DNA of 64,000 bases from Bacteroidota bacterium (GCA_018267095.1 JAFDZC010000019.1:230680-294679); one strand, 5' to 3'. Positions 10,581 through 18,321 are shown, counted from the stretch's first letter. Program-made: numbers and translations. The notes: a model not told the origin generated them from the letters alone.

Positions 10581-10606
10581 AGCCGCTTCATTCAGCGGCT
10601 TTTTTT
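10581..10606. terminator. Bidirectional rho-independent terminator
   Basis: A perfect 7-bp stem (AGCCGCT 10581-10587, AGCGGCT 10594-10600) with a 6-base loop is flanked by A's on the left and TTTTTT on the right. It sits between the convergent repeat protein and the ketosynthase gene. Confidence 0.85.
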
Positions 10607-11780
10607 ATGGCTTCGAGACCAAGATGCTCACGGCATTTCCGCCAAAACCCACGGCGTTGATGAGCACATTTTGTATCGGTTTTTGAATGCTGAATATTTC
10701 AGAAAAAGGCGTCCCAAAAAAAGTCTGCTCTTGAAGCATCAACAGCGCAAGTTCCATACTGAGCAAACCCGACGAGCCAAAAGTATGACCTATTTTCCAT
10801 TTGTTGGTTGTAAGCATGGGCAACTGATTTCCGAAGACTTTTTCGATGGCTTTATATTCAGACCAATCGCCTTTGATGGTTCCGGGCGCATGCATGACAA
10901 TCGCATCAATTTCACCAAGCGGTGTTGAACCAATAGCCATTTTCATGGATTTCTGAAAACATTCGGCTTGATCCGATATCGAGGTATTGTGTTGCAAATC
11001 ATCGGTAGCATAACCTACTCCGGTTATATACCCCAGCGGATTCGGGTGTTCTCGTTCTAAAGCCACCACCGCAGCACCTTCGCCCAATACCATTGTGTTT
11101 CGGGTTTTATCTAAATCTAACGCACGACAAGGATGACCTTCGGTTTCTTTAGAATAAATTTTTAAAGCCTGCATCTGCGCCAAAGTAAAAGGCGTCAACG
11201 GTGCTTCGCTGCCTCCGGCGATGAATTTGTCTGCCATGCCCGATTCAAGCCAAGCCACTGCATTCAATACCGCATGTAAAGCGGTTGAGCAAGTAATGGA
11301 ATGTGAAATTTCTGGCCCGGCCGATTTTAAATCATGCGCCACCCAACTTGAAATATTGCCCAAAGTAGTTGTGGGCGAACTCAATGTTGCCGTTTTACCG
11401 GTGGTAATGAATTCTTCGTGATATTGTTCGAGTAAATGTGTCGCTCCCCGGGATGAACCAATGTTGATCCCAACCACATCGCCTTTTTGCCATCCGGCTT
11501 GTTCCAACACCCGGCGCGAAACGTCTATCGCCATCAGCACCGACGGATCAAGCGCTTTGTATTTGGCCTCAGACAACCGCAATTGCTCTAATCTTTGTGC
11601 GTCTTCTGCAGGCAAACTCGCCGCCCAATATTCATGAAGTCCAAAGTTTTTCTTTGCCATAGCGGTTTGTTGCGTGGCATAATGCGCGACGATGGTTTTC
11701 GGATCAGACCCAAGCGGTGATACAGAAGCTAGTGCCGATATGGCAATTCGGTTTTTCAAGACAAAGTTATTTGGCGGCAA
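10605..11780 (-). CDS. Beta-ketoacyl-ACP synthase-like protein of the biotin cluster
   Basis: The 391-residue protein has the KAS I/II thiolase fold. The nucleophile Cys164 is in SITCSTALHAV, the second-histidine motif is KWKIGHTFGSSG (His332), and the C-terminal glycine loop is NAVGFGGNAVS. The usual HGTxTPxGD motif is replaced by HAPGTIKGD; if aligned without gaps to the GD, His297 takes the catalytic histidine position, so the Cys-His-His triad is probably kept in an altered loop. It starts 2 bases after bioA, and no ATG is available: TTG 11780 or TTG 11759 must be used, which suggests translational coupling. Position after bioD and bioA suggests a role in making or elongating the pimeloyl precursor, but this is inference; it is FabF-like rather than BioZ (FabH-like). 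A general fatty-acid KAS is the alternative. Confidence 0.85.
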   Translation of the reverse strand: MPPNNFVLKNRIAISALASVSPLGSDPKTIVAHYATQQTAMAKKNFGLHEYWAASLPAEDAQRLEQLRLSEAKYKALDPSVLMAIDVSRRVLEQAGWQKGDVVGINIGSSRGATHLLEQYHEEFITTGKTATLSSPTTTLGNISSWVAHDLKSAGPEISHSITCSTALHAVLNAVAWLESGMADKFIAGGSEAPLTPFTLAQMQALKIYSKETEGHPCRALDLDKTRNTMVLGEGAAVVALEREHPNPLGYITGVGYATDDLQHNTSISDQAECFQKSMKMAIGSTPLGEIDAIVMHAPGTIKGDWSEYKAIEKVFGNQLPMLTTNKWKIGHTFGSSGLLSMELALLMLQEQTFFGTPFSEIFSIQKPIQNVLINAVGFGGNAVSILVSKP

Positions 11781-11782
11781 AG

Positions 11783-13054
11783 TTACACCATTTCAATGGC
11801 CTGCTCAACGATTTGATAGACTTTATCCAACTGAGCATCGGTAATCACATAAGGCGGCAAAATATAGACAATGTTGCCCACCGGTCGCAAAATAATTCCG
11901 TTTTCAATAAAGAATTGATAGAGTTTGTTGCGTAAATTTCCGTAGTAACTTTCATGGCTTTCGGTTTTGATTTCAAGCGCGAGAATAACACCCAAAACGC
12001 GTGTGGTTTTAATTTTCGGATGTTGTGCCAAATGCGATTGAAAATTCAAATGTCTTTGATGGATGCGTTGGATATTGGCTTGCATAGACTCAGATTCCAA
12101 CAAACGCAAACCGGCCAAAGCGGCGGCACATCCGGTGGGATTGGCCGTAAAAGTATGCCCGTGAAACAGCGCTTTGTTGACATCGACATCTAAAAAACCA
12201 TCAAAAATATCTTGTGTAAAAGTGGTCAGCGCCATCGGAATGGTTCCGGCGGTGAGTGCTTTTGAAAGACACATCATATCGGGCTGAACGCTCAGATAAT
12301 CACAAGCGAAATTTTTTCCGGTTTTGCCAAATCCGGTCATGACTTCATCGGCAATGGTAAAAACCTTTTTTCGCTGACACGCTTGCATCAAAGCTTCCAA
12401 AGCTTCAGGCGCATACATGACCATTCCGGCAGCGCCTTGTACGAGCGGTTCAAAAATAAATGCGGCATAATCATCGGTTTCCAAAAGTTTTTCGAGTTCT
12501 TGCAAGCTTTCTTGTTCTCGACCCGGAATTGGCACCGGAATTCTATCTACGTGAATAAGCGAGCCTTGAAAAGCTTCGGTAAAAAAAGTAATTCCGCTCG
12601 AGGCCATCGCGCCAAAAGTATCACCGTGAAAAGCATCTTCAAAAGCAATGATTTTTTTGCGTTGTTCGCCTTTGTTGTAAAAATACTGCAAAGCGGCTTT
12701 GAGTGCAACTTCAACCGCAGTTGAACCATTGTCAGAAAAGAATACTTTTTTCTGATTCGAAGGTAAAAGGGTGCGTAGTTTTTCTGACAACAAAACCGCG
12801 GGTTCGTTGGTAAATCCGCCAAATAAAACGTGTTCTAAAGTAGTGAGTTGCTTGTAAATCGCATCGGCTACAAAGCGGTTGGCATGTCCGTACGGATTGA
12901 CCCACCATGAAGCAATCGCATCGATGTACTCTTTTCCGTTTTCGTCCCAAAGCAAAGCCCCTTCGCCTTTGACTATCGCCGGAAGCAAGCCGGTGGTTTG
13001 GTGTTGTGTATAAGGATGCCAGTGATATAATTGGTCTTTTTGAGATAGATTCAT
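11783..13054 (-). CDS. bioA: Adenosylmethionine-8-amino-7-oxononanoate aminotransferase
   Basis: BioA converts KAPA to DAPA with S-adenosylmethionine as amino donor, the third step of the biotin ring pathway. The 423-residue product is full length for this class III PLP aminotransferase. Diagnostic segments are HWHPYTQHQTT at the N-terminus, ASWWVNPYGHAN (substrate-binding Trp pair), a central DEVMTGFGKTG, the PLP lysine in CLSKALTAG, and LFHGHTFTANPTGCAAAL. The ATG is 2 bases after the bioD stop and its own stop is 2 bases before the next start, so bioD, bioA and the ketosynthase form a tight operon. Confidence 0.97.
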   Translation of the reverse strand: MNLSQKDQLYHWHPYTQHQTTGLLPAIVKGEGALLWDENGKEYIDAIASWWVNPYGHANRFVADAIYKQLTTLEHVLFGGFTNEPAVLLSEKLRTLLPSNQKKVFFSDNGSTAVEVALKAALQYFYNKGEQRKKIIAFEDAFHGDTFGAMASSGITFFTEAFQGSLIHVDRIPVPIPGREQESLQELEKLLETDDYAAFIFEPLVQGAAGMVMYAPEALEALMQACQRKKVFTIADEVMTGFGKTGKNFACDYLSVQPDMMCLSKALTAGTIPMALTTFTQDIFDGFLDVDVNKALFHGHTFTANPTGCAAALAGLRLLESESMQANIQRIHQRHLNFQSHLAQHPKIKTTRVLGVILALEIKTESHESYYGNLRNKLYQFFIENGIILRPVGNIVYILPPYVITDAQLDKVYQIVEQAIEMV

Positions 13055-13056
13055 CG

Positions 13057-13674
13057 CTAAATTTTAAGAAGATTTTCGCGGAACTCGTCGGCGTAATCGG
13101 CAATCACATGCGCATCAAAATAGGGTTCGTGATTGATTCGTCCAATGAAATGCAATTGGGTTTTTTCAAGAATAATTTTTTCAGTTGACGGATGTTCATC
13201 GCCTGAGAAAATAATTCCTGAAACGTTCAAGTTTCTGTTTCTGAGCGCTTCCACCGTAAGCAAAGTATGGTTGATGCTGCCCAAATAATGTCTTGAAACC
13301 ACCATGACTTTATAATCAGCTTGGATCAAATCAATAACGCAATCTTGCTCGTTGAGCGGAACCAAAACACCGCCTGCGCCTTCAATCACCAATGAGTTTT
13401 GAGTTTTGGGCGCTTTGATTTTTTTGAGATCAATGCGCAATCCGTCTATCTGTGCGGCCCAATGCGGACTGGCCGGAGTGTTGAGCGCATAAGCATTCGG
13501 GTGAATCACGGTTTTTGAATTGCTGAGCAGCGATTGAATTTTATGACTGTCAGAATGGTCTAAATCGCCGGCTTGAACGGGTTTCCAGTAATCGGCTTCG
13601 AGCGCTTGGGTAACGATGGCAGACGCAACCGTTTTGCCTACATCAGTACCGATTCCGGTGATGAAAATTTTCAT
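13057..13674 (-). CDS. bioD: Dethiobiotin synthetase
   Basis: BioD closes the ureido ring of dethiobiotin from DAPA, CO2 and ATP. The 205-residue product starts MKIFITGIGTDVGKT, with the P-loop GTDVGKT; the motif VIEGAGGVLVP marks the carbamate/Mg site. The frame is open upstream to 13773, but those extra residues run through a terminator hairpin and lie before the conserved start, so ATG 13674 is chosen. It leads the bioD-bioA-ketosynthase operon. bioB is not in the window, and bioF is 2 kb upstream on the same strand, separated by unrelated genes. Confidence 0.96.
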   Translation of the reverse strand: MKIFITGIGTDVGKTVASAIVTQALEADYWKPVQAGDLDHSDSHKIQSLLSNSKTVIHPNAYALNTPASPHWAAQIDGLRIDLKKIKAPKTQNSLVIEGAGGVLVPLNEQDCVIDLIQADYKVMVVSRHYLGSINHTLLTVEALRNRNLNVSGIIFSGDEHPSTEKIILEKTQLHFIGRINHEPYFDAHVIADYADEFRENLLKI

Positions 13675-13688
13675 AGGATTTGTTTTGG

Positions 13689-13696
13689 CAAAAGTA
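13689..13696 (-). promoter_or_regulatory. Possible -7 box of the bioD operon
   Basis: The minus strand reads TACTTTTG, fitting TAnnTTTG, 15 bases before the bioD ATG and immediately after the T-run of the preceding terminator. No good -33 TTG is present because that region is the terminator stem. The leader would be under 10 bases. Confidence 0.35.
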
Positions 13697-13719
13697 AAAA
13701 AACCCGTTGTGATAACGGG
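13696..13719 (-). terminator. Rho-independent terminator upstream of bioD
   Basis: On the minus strand, CCCGTT and AACGGG arms (13714-13719 and 13703-13708) with a 5-base loop are followed by seven T's. It ends the sigma factor/membrane protein unit and separates it from bioD. Confidence 0.75.
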
Positions 13720-13726
13720 CTTTGTT

Positions 13727-14335
13727 TTATTCTTCTTTGAGCTGGTCGATGATTTTTCGCATTTCGCGTGCATATTTTCCGTAGAAGTAATGCACCCACC
13801 ATTCTAAAACAATTCCCATAAACAACATCGAAAAAAGAACAATGGAAAGAATCGCAATCAAAAGCGAATGATCTTGAAGTCCGCTCTGGAAAACCTCGGG
13901 CATTTTCAAATACAACAGACCCATCAAAAACAAAATAACAAACGGTGTGAGCGCAAAGCCAAATGTTTTGTAGAGTTCCATATTGACGCGTATTTCATAA
14001 TACGTTTCATACAAACTGTCTTTGGTACTCAAAGTGGTTTTGCCTAGTTGTCTGTAAAACAGATAAAGCTTGACCAAATAATAAAGGCAAATGCCCACAA
14101 AAATCGAGAACAGCAAATAAAAAGGCGCGTAAGCATATGCAGGAAAACCATAAATAAATGGTAGAAAAGCCAAAAATACGATTGATATTATTTGATAGAT
14201 AAATTCGTTTTTGAGGTTTTTCTTGATGCACTCAAGCGGCATTTGGGCCGAGTTTATTTTTTCTAAATCGTTGGGAAGCCGCACGTTTTGTGGGTTTTCG
14301 TTGTTCCAAGCTGATTGTAATTCATTAAAATCCAT
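13727..14335 (-). CDS. Four-helix membrane protein coupled to a sigma factor (possible anti-sigma factor)
   Basis: The 202-residue protein starts with a soluble segment (MDFNELQSAWNNE) and then has about four hydrophobic helices (near residues 48-63, 68-92, 124-145 and 155-178), ending in a charged tail. Its start overlaps the end of the sigma-factor gene by 11 bases, so the two are translationally coupled. That arrangement and the cytosolic N-terminus suggest an anti-sigma or sigma-modulating membrane protein. There is no zinc-binding HxxxCxxC motif of the classical anti-sigma domain, so the role is inferred from context only. Confidence 0.8.
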   Translation of the reverse strand: MDFNELQSAWNNENPQNVRLPNDLEKINSAQMPLECIKKNLKNEFIYQIISIVFLAFLPFIYGFPAYAYAPFYLLFSIFVGICLYYLVKLYLFYRQLGKTTLSTKDSLYETYYEIRVNMELYKTFGFALTPFVILFLMGLLYLKMPEVFQSGLQDHSLLIAILSIVLFSMLFMGIVLEWWVHYFYGKYAREMRKIIDQLKEE

Positions 14336-14828
14336 ATCCTTGTTTTTTGATGATTTGTTTTAGTTTTTCTTTGGCACGATTGAGTTTCACCCGGGCATGG
14401 ACTTCGGATATTCCGAGGTTGGCGCCAATTTCTCGGTGTGAATATCCTTCGAGTTGATAAAAAATAATCGCCTTGTCAATTTTGTCCAACTGTTGAACCG
14501 CGCGATAAAAATGATTGATTTGGCTTTCTTGTTCGTCCGTGTTGCTGGGCGGTTCGGGAATATTTTCGGTGATAAAGACTTGCTGAACAGGCTTTCGTTT
14601 CTCTTTCTTGAAATAGACAATCGCCGTATTGATGGCCACGCGGTACATCCATGTCGAAAATTGACTCTCGCCTTTAAAACTGTCGTAAGCTTTCCAAAGT
14701 TGTAAAATGATTTCTTGAAACAAGTCTTGCTGGTCTTCAGGATCGTCCATATACATTTTAGAAACCTTGAATAAGATTCCTTTGTGCTCGTCCATCCGAC
14801 GCAAAAAAGCTTGTTCTTTTTCTTTCAA
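14325..14828 (-). CDS. RNA polymerase sigma-70 family factor (ECF type)
   Basis: The 167-residue protein has ECF layout. Region 2 (residues about 14-82) includes DPEDQQDLFQEIILQLWKAY and FSTWMYRVAINTAI. Region 4 (about 105-160) includes EGYSHREIGANLGISEVHAR, a helix-turn-helix for -35 recognition. It probably directs RNA polymerase to a small regulon under control of the membrane protein encoded by the overlapping next gene. The longest frame uses a TTG at 14828, five bases after the upstream TraB/GumN stop; an ATG at 14795 would remove 11 residues but keep region 2. It is co-oriented with the TraB/GumN remnant and probably shares its transcript. Confidence 0.92.
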   Translation of the reverse strand: MKEKEQAFLRRMDEHKGILFKVSKMYMDDPEDQQDLFQEIILQLWKAYDSFKGESQFSTWMYRVAINTAIVYFKKEKRKPVQQVFITENIPEPPSNTDEQESQINHFYRAVQQLDKIDKAIIFYQLEGYSHREIGANLGISEVHARVKLNRAKEKLKQIIKKQGYGF

Positions 14829-14832
14829 AACT

Positions 14833-15690
14833 TTAGTCTAAAACGGGTTCAACTTGATATCCAGCTTTTTTAAGCAACGCGACAACACCTTGTTTTCCTG
14901 CTAAATGTGCGGCTCCAAAGGCAAAAAATGTGCTTTGTTTTTGCATCATCTCAGGTATGACTTTTACCCAATGTTCGTTGCGGTTTTGTAAAAGTTTTCT
15001 CTGAGCTTCGGCATCGATTGATTGGTCTTGGGCTATGAGTTGCAAAACGCCGTCAATATTTTGTGATTTATACTCTTGAACCAAATCAGCGCACATTTTT
15101 GGCGTGATTTCGTCCAGATAAGCAATCATTTGTTCATCGGTAAACGATTGATTCAAAATTTCTATTTGTTCTGAAACTTTCTCTAAACCCGTCACCGGTT
15201 TTTTGCTTTGTGCAGCCAATTGAATAAATTCCATTTCGTAGAATTTTAAATCGGCACAACCAAACGATTTCATAAAAATCAAACTCATGAGCGTTTCTAG
15301 GGTAAAGGCATCATATTGAGCAAGTGTTCCTAACTGATTTTTTTATAAAACCGTTTCAAGTTTGCTCTTTTGATCGGCCGTCAATATCTGACTTAATGGT
15401 TTTTCACCCATCGCCAATTTTTGAGCCGCTTGCATTTCTTGCGGGTCAGACATATTGAGTTCGAGCGTCAATTGATCGGTTTGTTCAAAAGCTTTTTTGG
15501 CGTTGGGCCACAGAATAAAATCAGCCGCGCAAATCATATGAACAGTCCCGAAAAGATAAGACGGTTTTGAAAGCCCATTGCCAGAAACTTTCCAAAGCAC
15601 CGATTGATTATTCTTTTTTGATTGGGCAAAAATCTGCGATGTAAAAATTACGAAGACAAAGAACAAAGTAATTCTAATTAAATTTTTCAT
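14833..15690 (-). pseudogene. TraB/GumN-family protein gene interrupted by an in-frame TAA
   Basis: The first part (ATG 15690) encodes a signal peptide (MKNLIRITLFFVFVIFTSQ) and the start of the TraB/GumN fold (WKVSGNGLSKPSYLFGTVHM). It then meets TAA at 15343-15345. The same frame continues directly with KNQLGTLAQYDAFTLETL and the rest of the domain: GCADLKFYEMEF, PVTGLE, and the C-terminal FFAFGAAHLAGKQGV motif. Because both halves are in one frame, a single substitution or sequencing error is more likely than a frameshift. A run of seven A's spans the stop. The second half could restart at ATG 15288. TraB/GumN proteins are erythromycin-esterase-like or metalloprotease-related folds, with uncertain function in Bacteroidetes. 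It sits between bioF and the sigma factor. Confidence 0.8.
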
Positions 15691-15805
15691 GATTCTTTTA
15701 TTGATGAATGAAACTTTAACTGCGCTCTTGACCGAATCCGAAGTCAAAAGCTTTTTTGGATTCAGGTCGTGAGTAAACAAATGTTTCAAACGTTACAAAA
15801 AAATT

Positions 15806-16951
15806 TTAAAGAAGGCTCAAAAGCCCGTCGAGTAAAGCAGTTATTTGTTGTTGTGTATTGTAGCTGTGCAAGCAAATACGCAGTCGTTCTTGGCCTTCGG
15901 GCACGGTGGGCGAAAGAATCGGTTTGACCTCAAAGCCTTTTTCTTGCAACTGCTGTGCGATGTTTTTTACTTTTTGATTGCCCGGAATAATGGCGCATTG
16001 AATGGCTGATTTGCTGTATACAAACATCGGTTTGAGCCCCAATTGCATTTTGTATTGGTTGAAAAAAGCGATGTTGGTTTGCAATTCGATGAGCGCTTGT
16101 GGCTCAGTTGCCAAATATTCGTAGGCTTTTAAAATCGATGCAATGCTGTGCGGCGACAAACCCGTTGTATAGATAAAACTACGTGCAAAATTGACCAAAT
16201 ACGCGATGAGTTCGGCATTGCCTAAAACAGCCGCTCCGTGACAACCCAGCCCTTTGCCAAAGGTGACTATGCGCGCAAAAACTTTGGAATGTAATTGCTG
16301 ACTTTGCAACAACCCTTCCCCCTGATTGCCAAAAACACCCAAAGCATGCGCCTCATCGACCACTAAATAGGCGTTGAATTTTTCAGAAAGACGAACGAGT
16401 TCTTCAAAGTTGGGCGCATCGCCATCCATAGAAAAGACAGATTCGGTGATAATATAAATATTGTTAGGTTGCGCGCCGTGTGTTTCGAGTTGTTTTTCTA
16501 AATCTTCATAATCATTGTGCGAAAATTTATAGGATTTGGCATGAGATAAACGAAGACCGTCGCGGATAGAAGCATGACACAATTCATCGTACAAAACAAC
16601 ATCGCCGCGCTGCGGAACACTGCTCAAAAAACCAACATTGGCATCATAACCCGAATTGAAAATCAGCGCGGATTCGGATTGGTGAAACGCGGCGATGTAT
16701 TTTTCGGTAAGCGCATACAGCGGATGATTGCCGGATAAAAGTCGGGAACCGGTAGCGCCGTTGGTGGTATAATGGTTTGCTTTTAAAAAAGCATGGGTTT
16801 GGGCAAACAACTCGGTGTTTTTAGAAAAGCCCAAATAATCGTTTGAAGAAAAATCAATCTTATCTGAGGACCACAAACCCAAAGTGCGCAAGGCCTGTTG
16901 CTGTTGGCGCTCGTTGAGTTTTTGTTGGAGATTTTGCGGAAATTTCTTCAT
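15806..16951 (-). CDS. bioF: 8-amino-7-oxononanoate synthase
   Basis: BioF condenses pimeloyl-thioester with alanine to form KAPA, the first committed biotin step. The 381-residue product is full length for this alpha-oxoamine synthase. Visible motifs are DFSSNDYLGFS at the N-terminus, TNGATGSRLLSGN, the PLP-binding VVDEAHALGVFG, and the lysine loop TFGKGLGCHGAA. The start ATG (16951) is only 5 bases after a TAnnTTTG-like box, so the mRNA may be leaderless or nearly so. It is the first gene of a minus-strand group, but the TraB/GumN and sigma genes separate it from bioD-bioA. The neighbour in the other direction is the divergent DUF3667 gene. A related KBL or serine palmitoyltransferase is less likely given bioA and bioD nearby. 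Confidence 0.94.
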   Translation of the reverse strand: MKKFPQNLQQKLNERQQQQALRTLGLWSSDKIDFSSNDYLGFSKNTELFAQTHAFLKANHYTTNGATGSRLLSGNHPLYALTEKYIAAFHQSESALIFNSGYDANVGFLSSVPQRGDVVLYDELCHASIRDGLRLSHAKSYKFSHNDYEDLEKQLETHGAQPNNIYIITESVFSMDGDAPNFEELVRLSEKFNAYLVVDEAHALGVFGNQGEGLLQSQQLHSKVFARIVTFGKGLGCHGAAVLGNAELIAYLVNFARSFIYTTGLSPHSIASILKAYEYLATEPQALIELQTNIAFFNQYKMQLGLKPMFVYSKSAIQCAIIPGNQKVKNIAQQLQEKGFEVKPILSPTVPEGQERLRICLHSYNTQQQITALLDGLLSLL

Positions 16952-16955
16952 GCGC

Positions 16956-16963
16956 CAAAGGTA
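16956..16963 (-). promoter_or_regulatory. Possible -7 box of bioF
   Basis: The minus strand reads TACCTTTG, fitting TAnnTTTG. It ends five bases before the bioF ATG, predicting an almost leaderless transcript. No -33 TTG lies at a normal distance. Confidence 0.4.
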
Positions 16964-16981
16964 GAAAATAGGCCGTTATGA

Positions 16982-17010
16982 TTTGATGAAAAGCGGTAAT
17001 TTGTATCTTG
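16982..17010 (+). promoter_or_regulatory. Likely promoter of the DUF3667 gene
   Basis: TTTG at 16982-16985, an 18-base spacer, and TATCTTG at 17004-17010 resemble the Bacteroidetes promoter, one T short in the -7 box. It overlaps the upstream alternative start codons of the frame and so supports the ATG at 17028. Confidence 0.5.
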
Positions 17011-17027
17011 CGGTAAACCTTGATTTT

Positions 17028-17810
17028 ATGGAAACATCGTGTAAAAATTGTGCAACTCAACTTGTCGAAAATTATCATTTTTGCCCGAATTGCGGACAGA
17101 AAACACCGCTGCATCGGTTGAGCATGCACGAAGTTTTTCACGAGGCTTTTCATTATTTTACGCATGCTGACAAGAGTTTTTTGGTGTTGCTCAAAGAACT
17201 CATTTATAAAAACGGCCGCGTAGCCAAAGAATATGTCGAAGGGAAACGCAAGAAATATTTTTCTCCGTTGAATTTCTTTATGATTGTGGCTGCACTCAAT
17301 TTAATTGCCATGACCGCCGATGGTGTAGAAGAAAAACACGATGTCTTGAAAGAAAATCCAGAGTTGATGCAAATGGACGCAACATCAAAGCAGCATATGA
17401 TTCAGATGTACGAGCGACAATACGAGGCGACTCATTTTATCAGAACCCACGCAAACAAGACCGTTTTGGTCTCGTTGCCATTTATGGCTTTTATTTTTTG
17501 GCTTTTTTACCGCAAAGAAAAATACAACTATACCGAACATTTGGTGGCCGGAATGTTTATGTATGCCTTTTGTACGCTGATTTTTGTGGTTTTGACTTTC
17601 TTGAATTTACTCACCAATATTGACACCAACCTAATTTACTTTGGTTGTTTGCTTTTGCAGATGGGCTATTTTTCGGTGTTTTATTACAACTTTATAGGCG
17701 ATGGAAGAAAACTGAAAGCCTTTTTGGTTAGCCTTAGTGTGATTATCTCAACTTTTATGGCCAGCGGAATTTTGGTTTGGCTTTATATGGCCGGATTGTT
17801 TGGTTCTTGA
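17028..17810 (+). CDS. DUF3667 family zinc-ribbon membrane protein
   Basis: The 260-residue protein begins METSCKNCATQLVENYHFCPNCG, a C-x2-C...C-x2-C zinc ribbon typical of DUF3667. It is followed by HRLSMHEVFHEAFHYFTHADKSF and a KYFSPLNFFMIV segment, then about five hydrophobic helices to the C-terminus. Function of the family is unknown; it is common in Flavobacteriaceae. The frame is open from a TTG at 16983, but the zinc ribbon begins at the chosen ATG and the upstream part overlaps a likely promoter. It is divergent from bioF and convergent with atpC. Confidence 0.88.
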   Translation: METSCKNCATQLVENYHFCPNCGQKTPLHRLSMHEVFHEAFHYFTHADKSFLVLLKELIYKNGRVAKEYVEGKRKKYFSPLNFFMIVAALNLIAMTADGVEEKHDVLKENPELMQMDATSKQHMIQMYERQYEATHFIRTHANKTVLVSLPFMAFIFWLFYRKEKYNYTEHLVAGMFMYAFCTLIFVVLTFLNLLTNIDTNLIYFGCLLLQMGYFSVFYYNFIGDGRKLKAFLVSLSVIISTFMASGILVWLYMAGLFGS

Positions 17811-17844
17811 TAGATGTGAAGACATTTTCACTAGGAATACCGAT

Positions 17845-17905
17845 GCCCTAGCCCGGATAGCAGCGGCAGCCCGCAGCGCAGCGAGGACTATAGCGGATAG
17901 CCGGA
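17845..17905. repeat. Short copy of a dispersed intergenic repeat
   Basis: The segment begins GCCCTAGCCCGGATAGCAGC and ends GCGGATAGCCGGA, around a GC-rich core. It resembles the segments at 38414-38486 and 43563-43643 and intergenic repeats I recall from Flavobacterium genomes. It has no ORF. Confidence 0.6.
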
Positions 17906-17920
17906 ATAGCTACTAATAAA

Positions 17921-17947
17921 AAAAGCCCAACATAATGCTGAGCTTTT
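17921..17947 (-). terminator. Likely terminator of atpD-atpC
   Basis: Imperfect arms (plus strand AAAGCCCAACAT and ATGCTGAGCTTT, two mismatches) lie 23 bases past the atpC stop. On the minus strand they are followed by a T-rich run. Confidence 0.55.
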
Positions 17948-17969
17948 ACTATTATTTCATTGTCTGGAA

Positions 17970-18251
17970 TTAGTCAACCAATACAATTACTTTGTTGTCT
18001 TTCATTTCAATGGTTCCTGAGCTAATGCTTAGCGAATAGGTTTGCTCATTGATTTTGGTGAATTTGTCGGCCACTTCTTTGTCAAATGAAAACGAGGAAG
18101 CGCCAATTTTGATCTCACCATCTTTCAAGGTAGACACAATCGGTGCGTGGTTGTTGAGCAATTGAAAACTGCCCAAAGTACCCGGCAAGGATACCGATGT
18201 TACTTCGCCTTGGAAGAGTTTTGATTCTGGTGATACTATTTCTAAAATCAT
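17970..18251 (-). CDS. atpC: ATP synthase F1 epsilon subunit
   Basis: This 93-residue protein is the short, Bacteroidetes-type epsilon subunit: the N-terminal beta-sandwich (MILEIVSPESKLFQGEVTSV, GSFQLLNNHAPIVSTL) is present, but the C-terminal two-helix inhibitory domain is missing. It sits in the central stalk of F1 and joins gamma to the c-ring. It follows atpD with a 70-base gap that contains an inverted repeat. The rest of the ATP synthase genes are not here, as is usual in Flavobacteriaceae, where beta and epsilon form a separate pair. Confidence 0.95.
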   Translation of the reverse strand: MILEIVSPESKLFQGEVTSVSLPGTLGSFQLLNNHAPIVSTLKDGEIKIGASSFSFDKEVADKFTKINEQTYSLSISSGTIEMKDNKVIVLVD

Positions 18252-18259
18252 AAATTTTT

Positions 18260-18317
18260 AATTACGAATTTCAAATTACAAATTGCGAAACACATTCACA
18301 ATTCATAATTCGTAATT
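18260..18317. repeat. Perfect 11-bp inverted repeat between atpD and atpC
   Basis: AATTACGAATT (18260-18270) and AATTCGTAATT (18307-18317) can pair across a 36-base AT-rich loop. In the mRNA it would form a hairpin between the beta and epsilon cistrons. It could tune the subunit ratio or protect mRNA, but that is inference. Confidence 0.6.
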
Positions 18318-18321
18318 CCTA

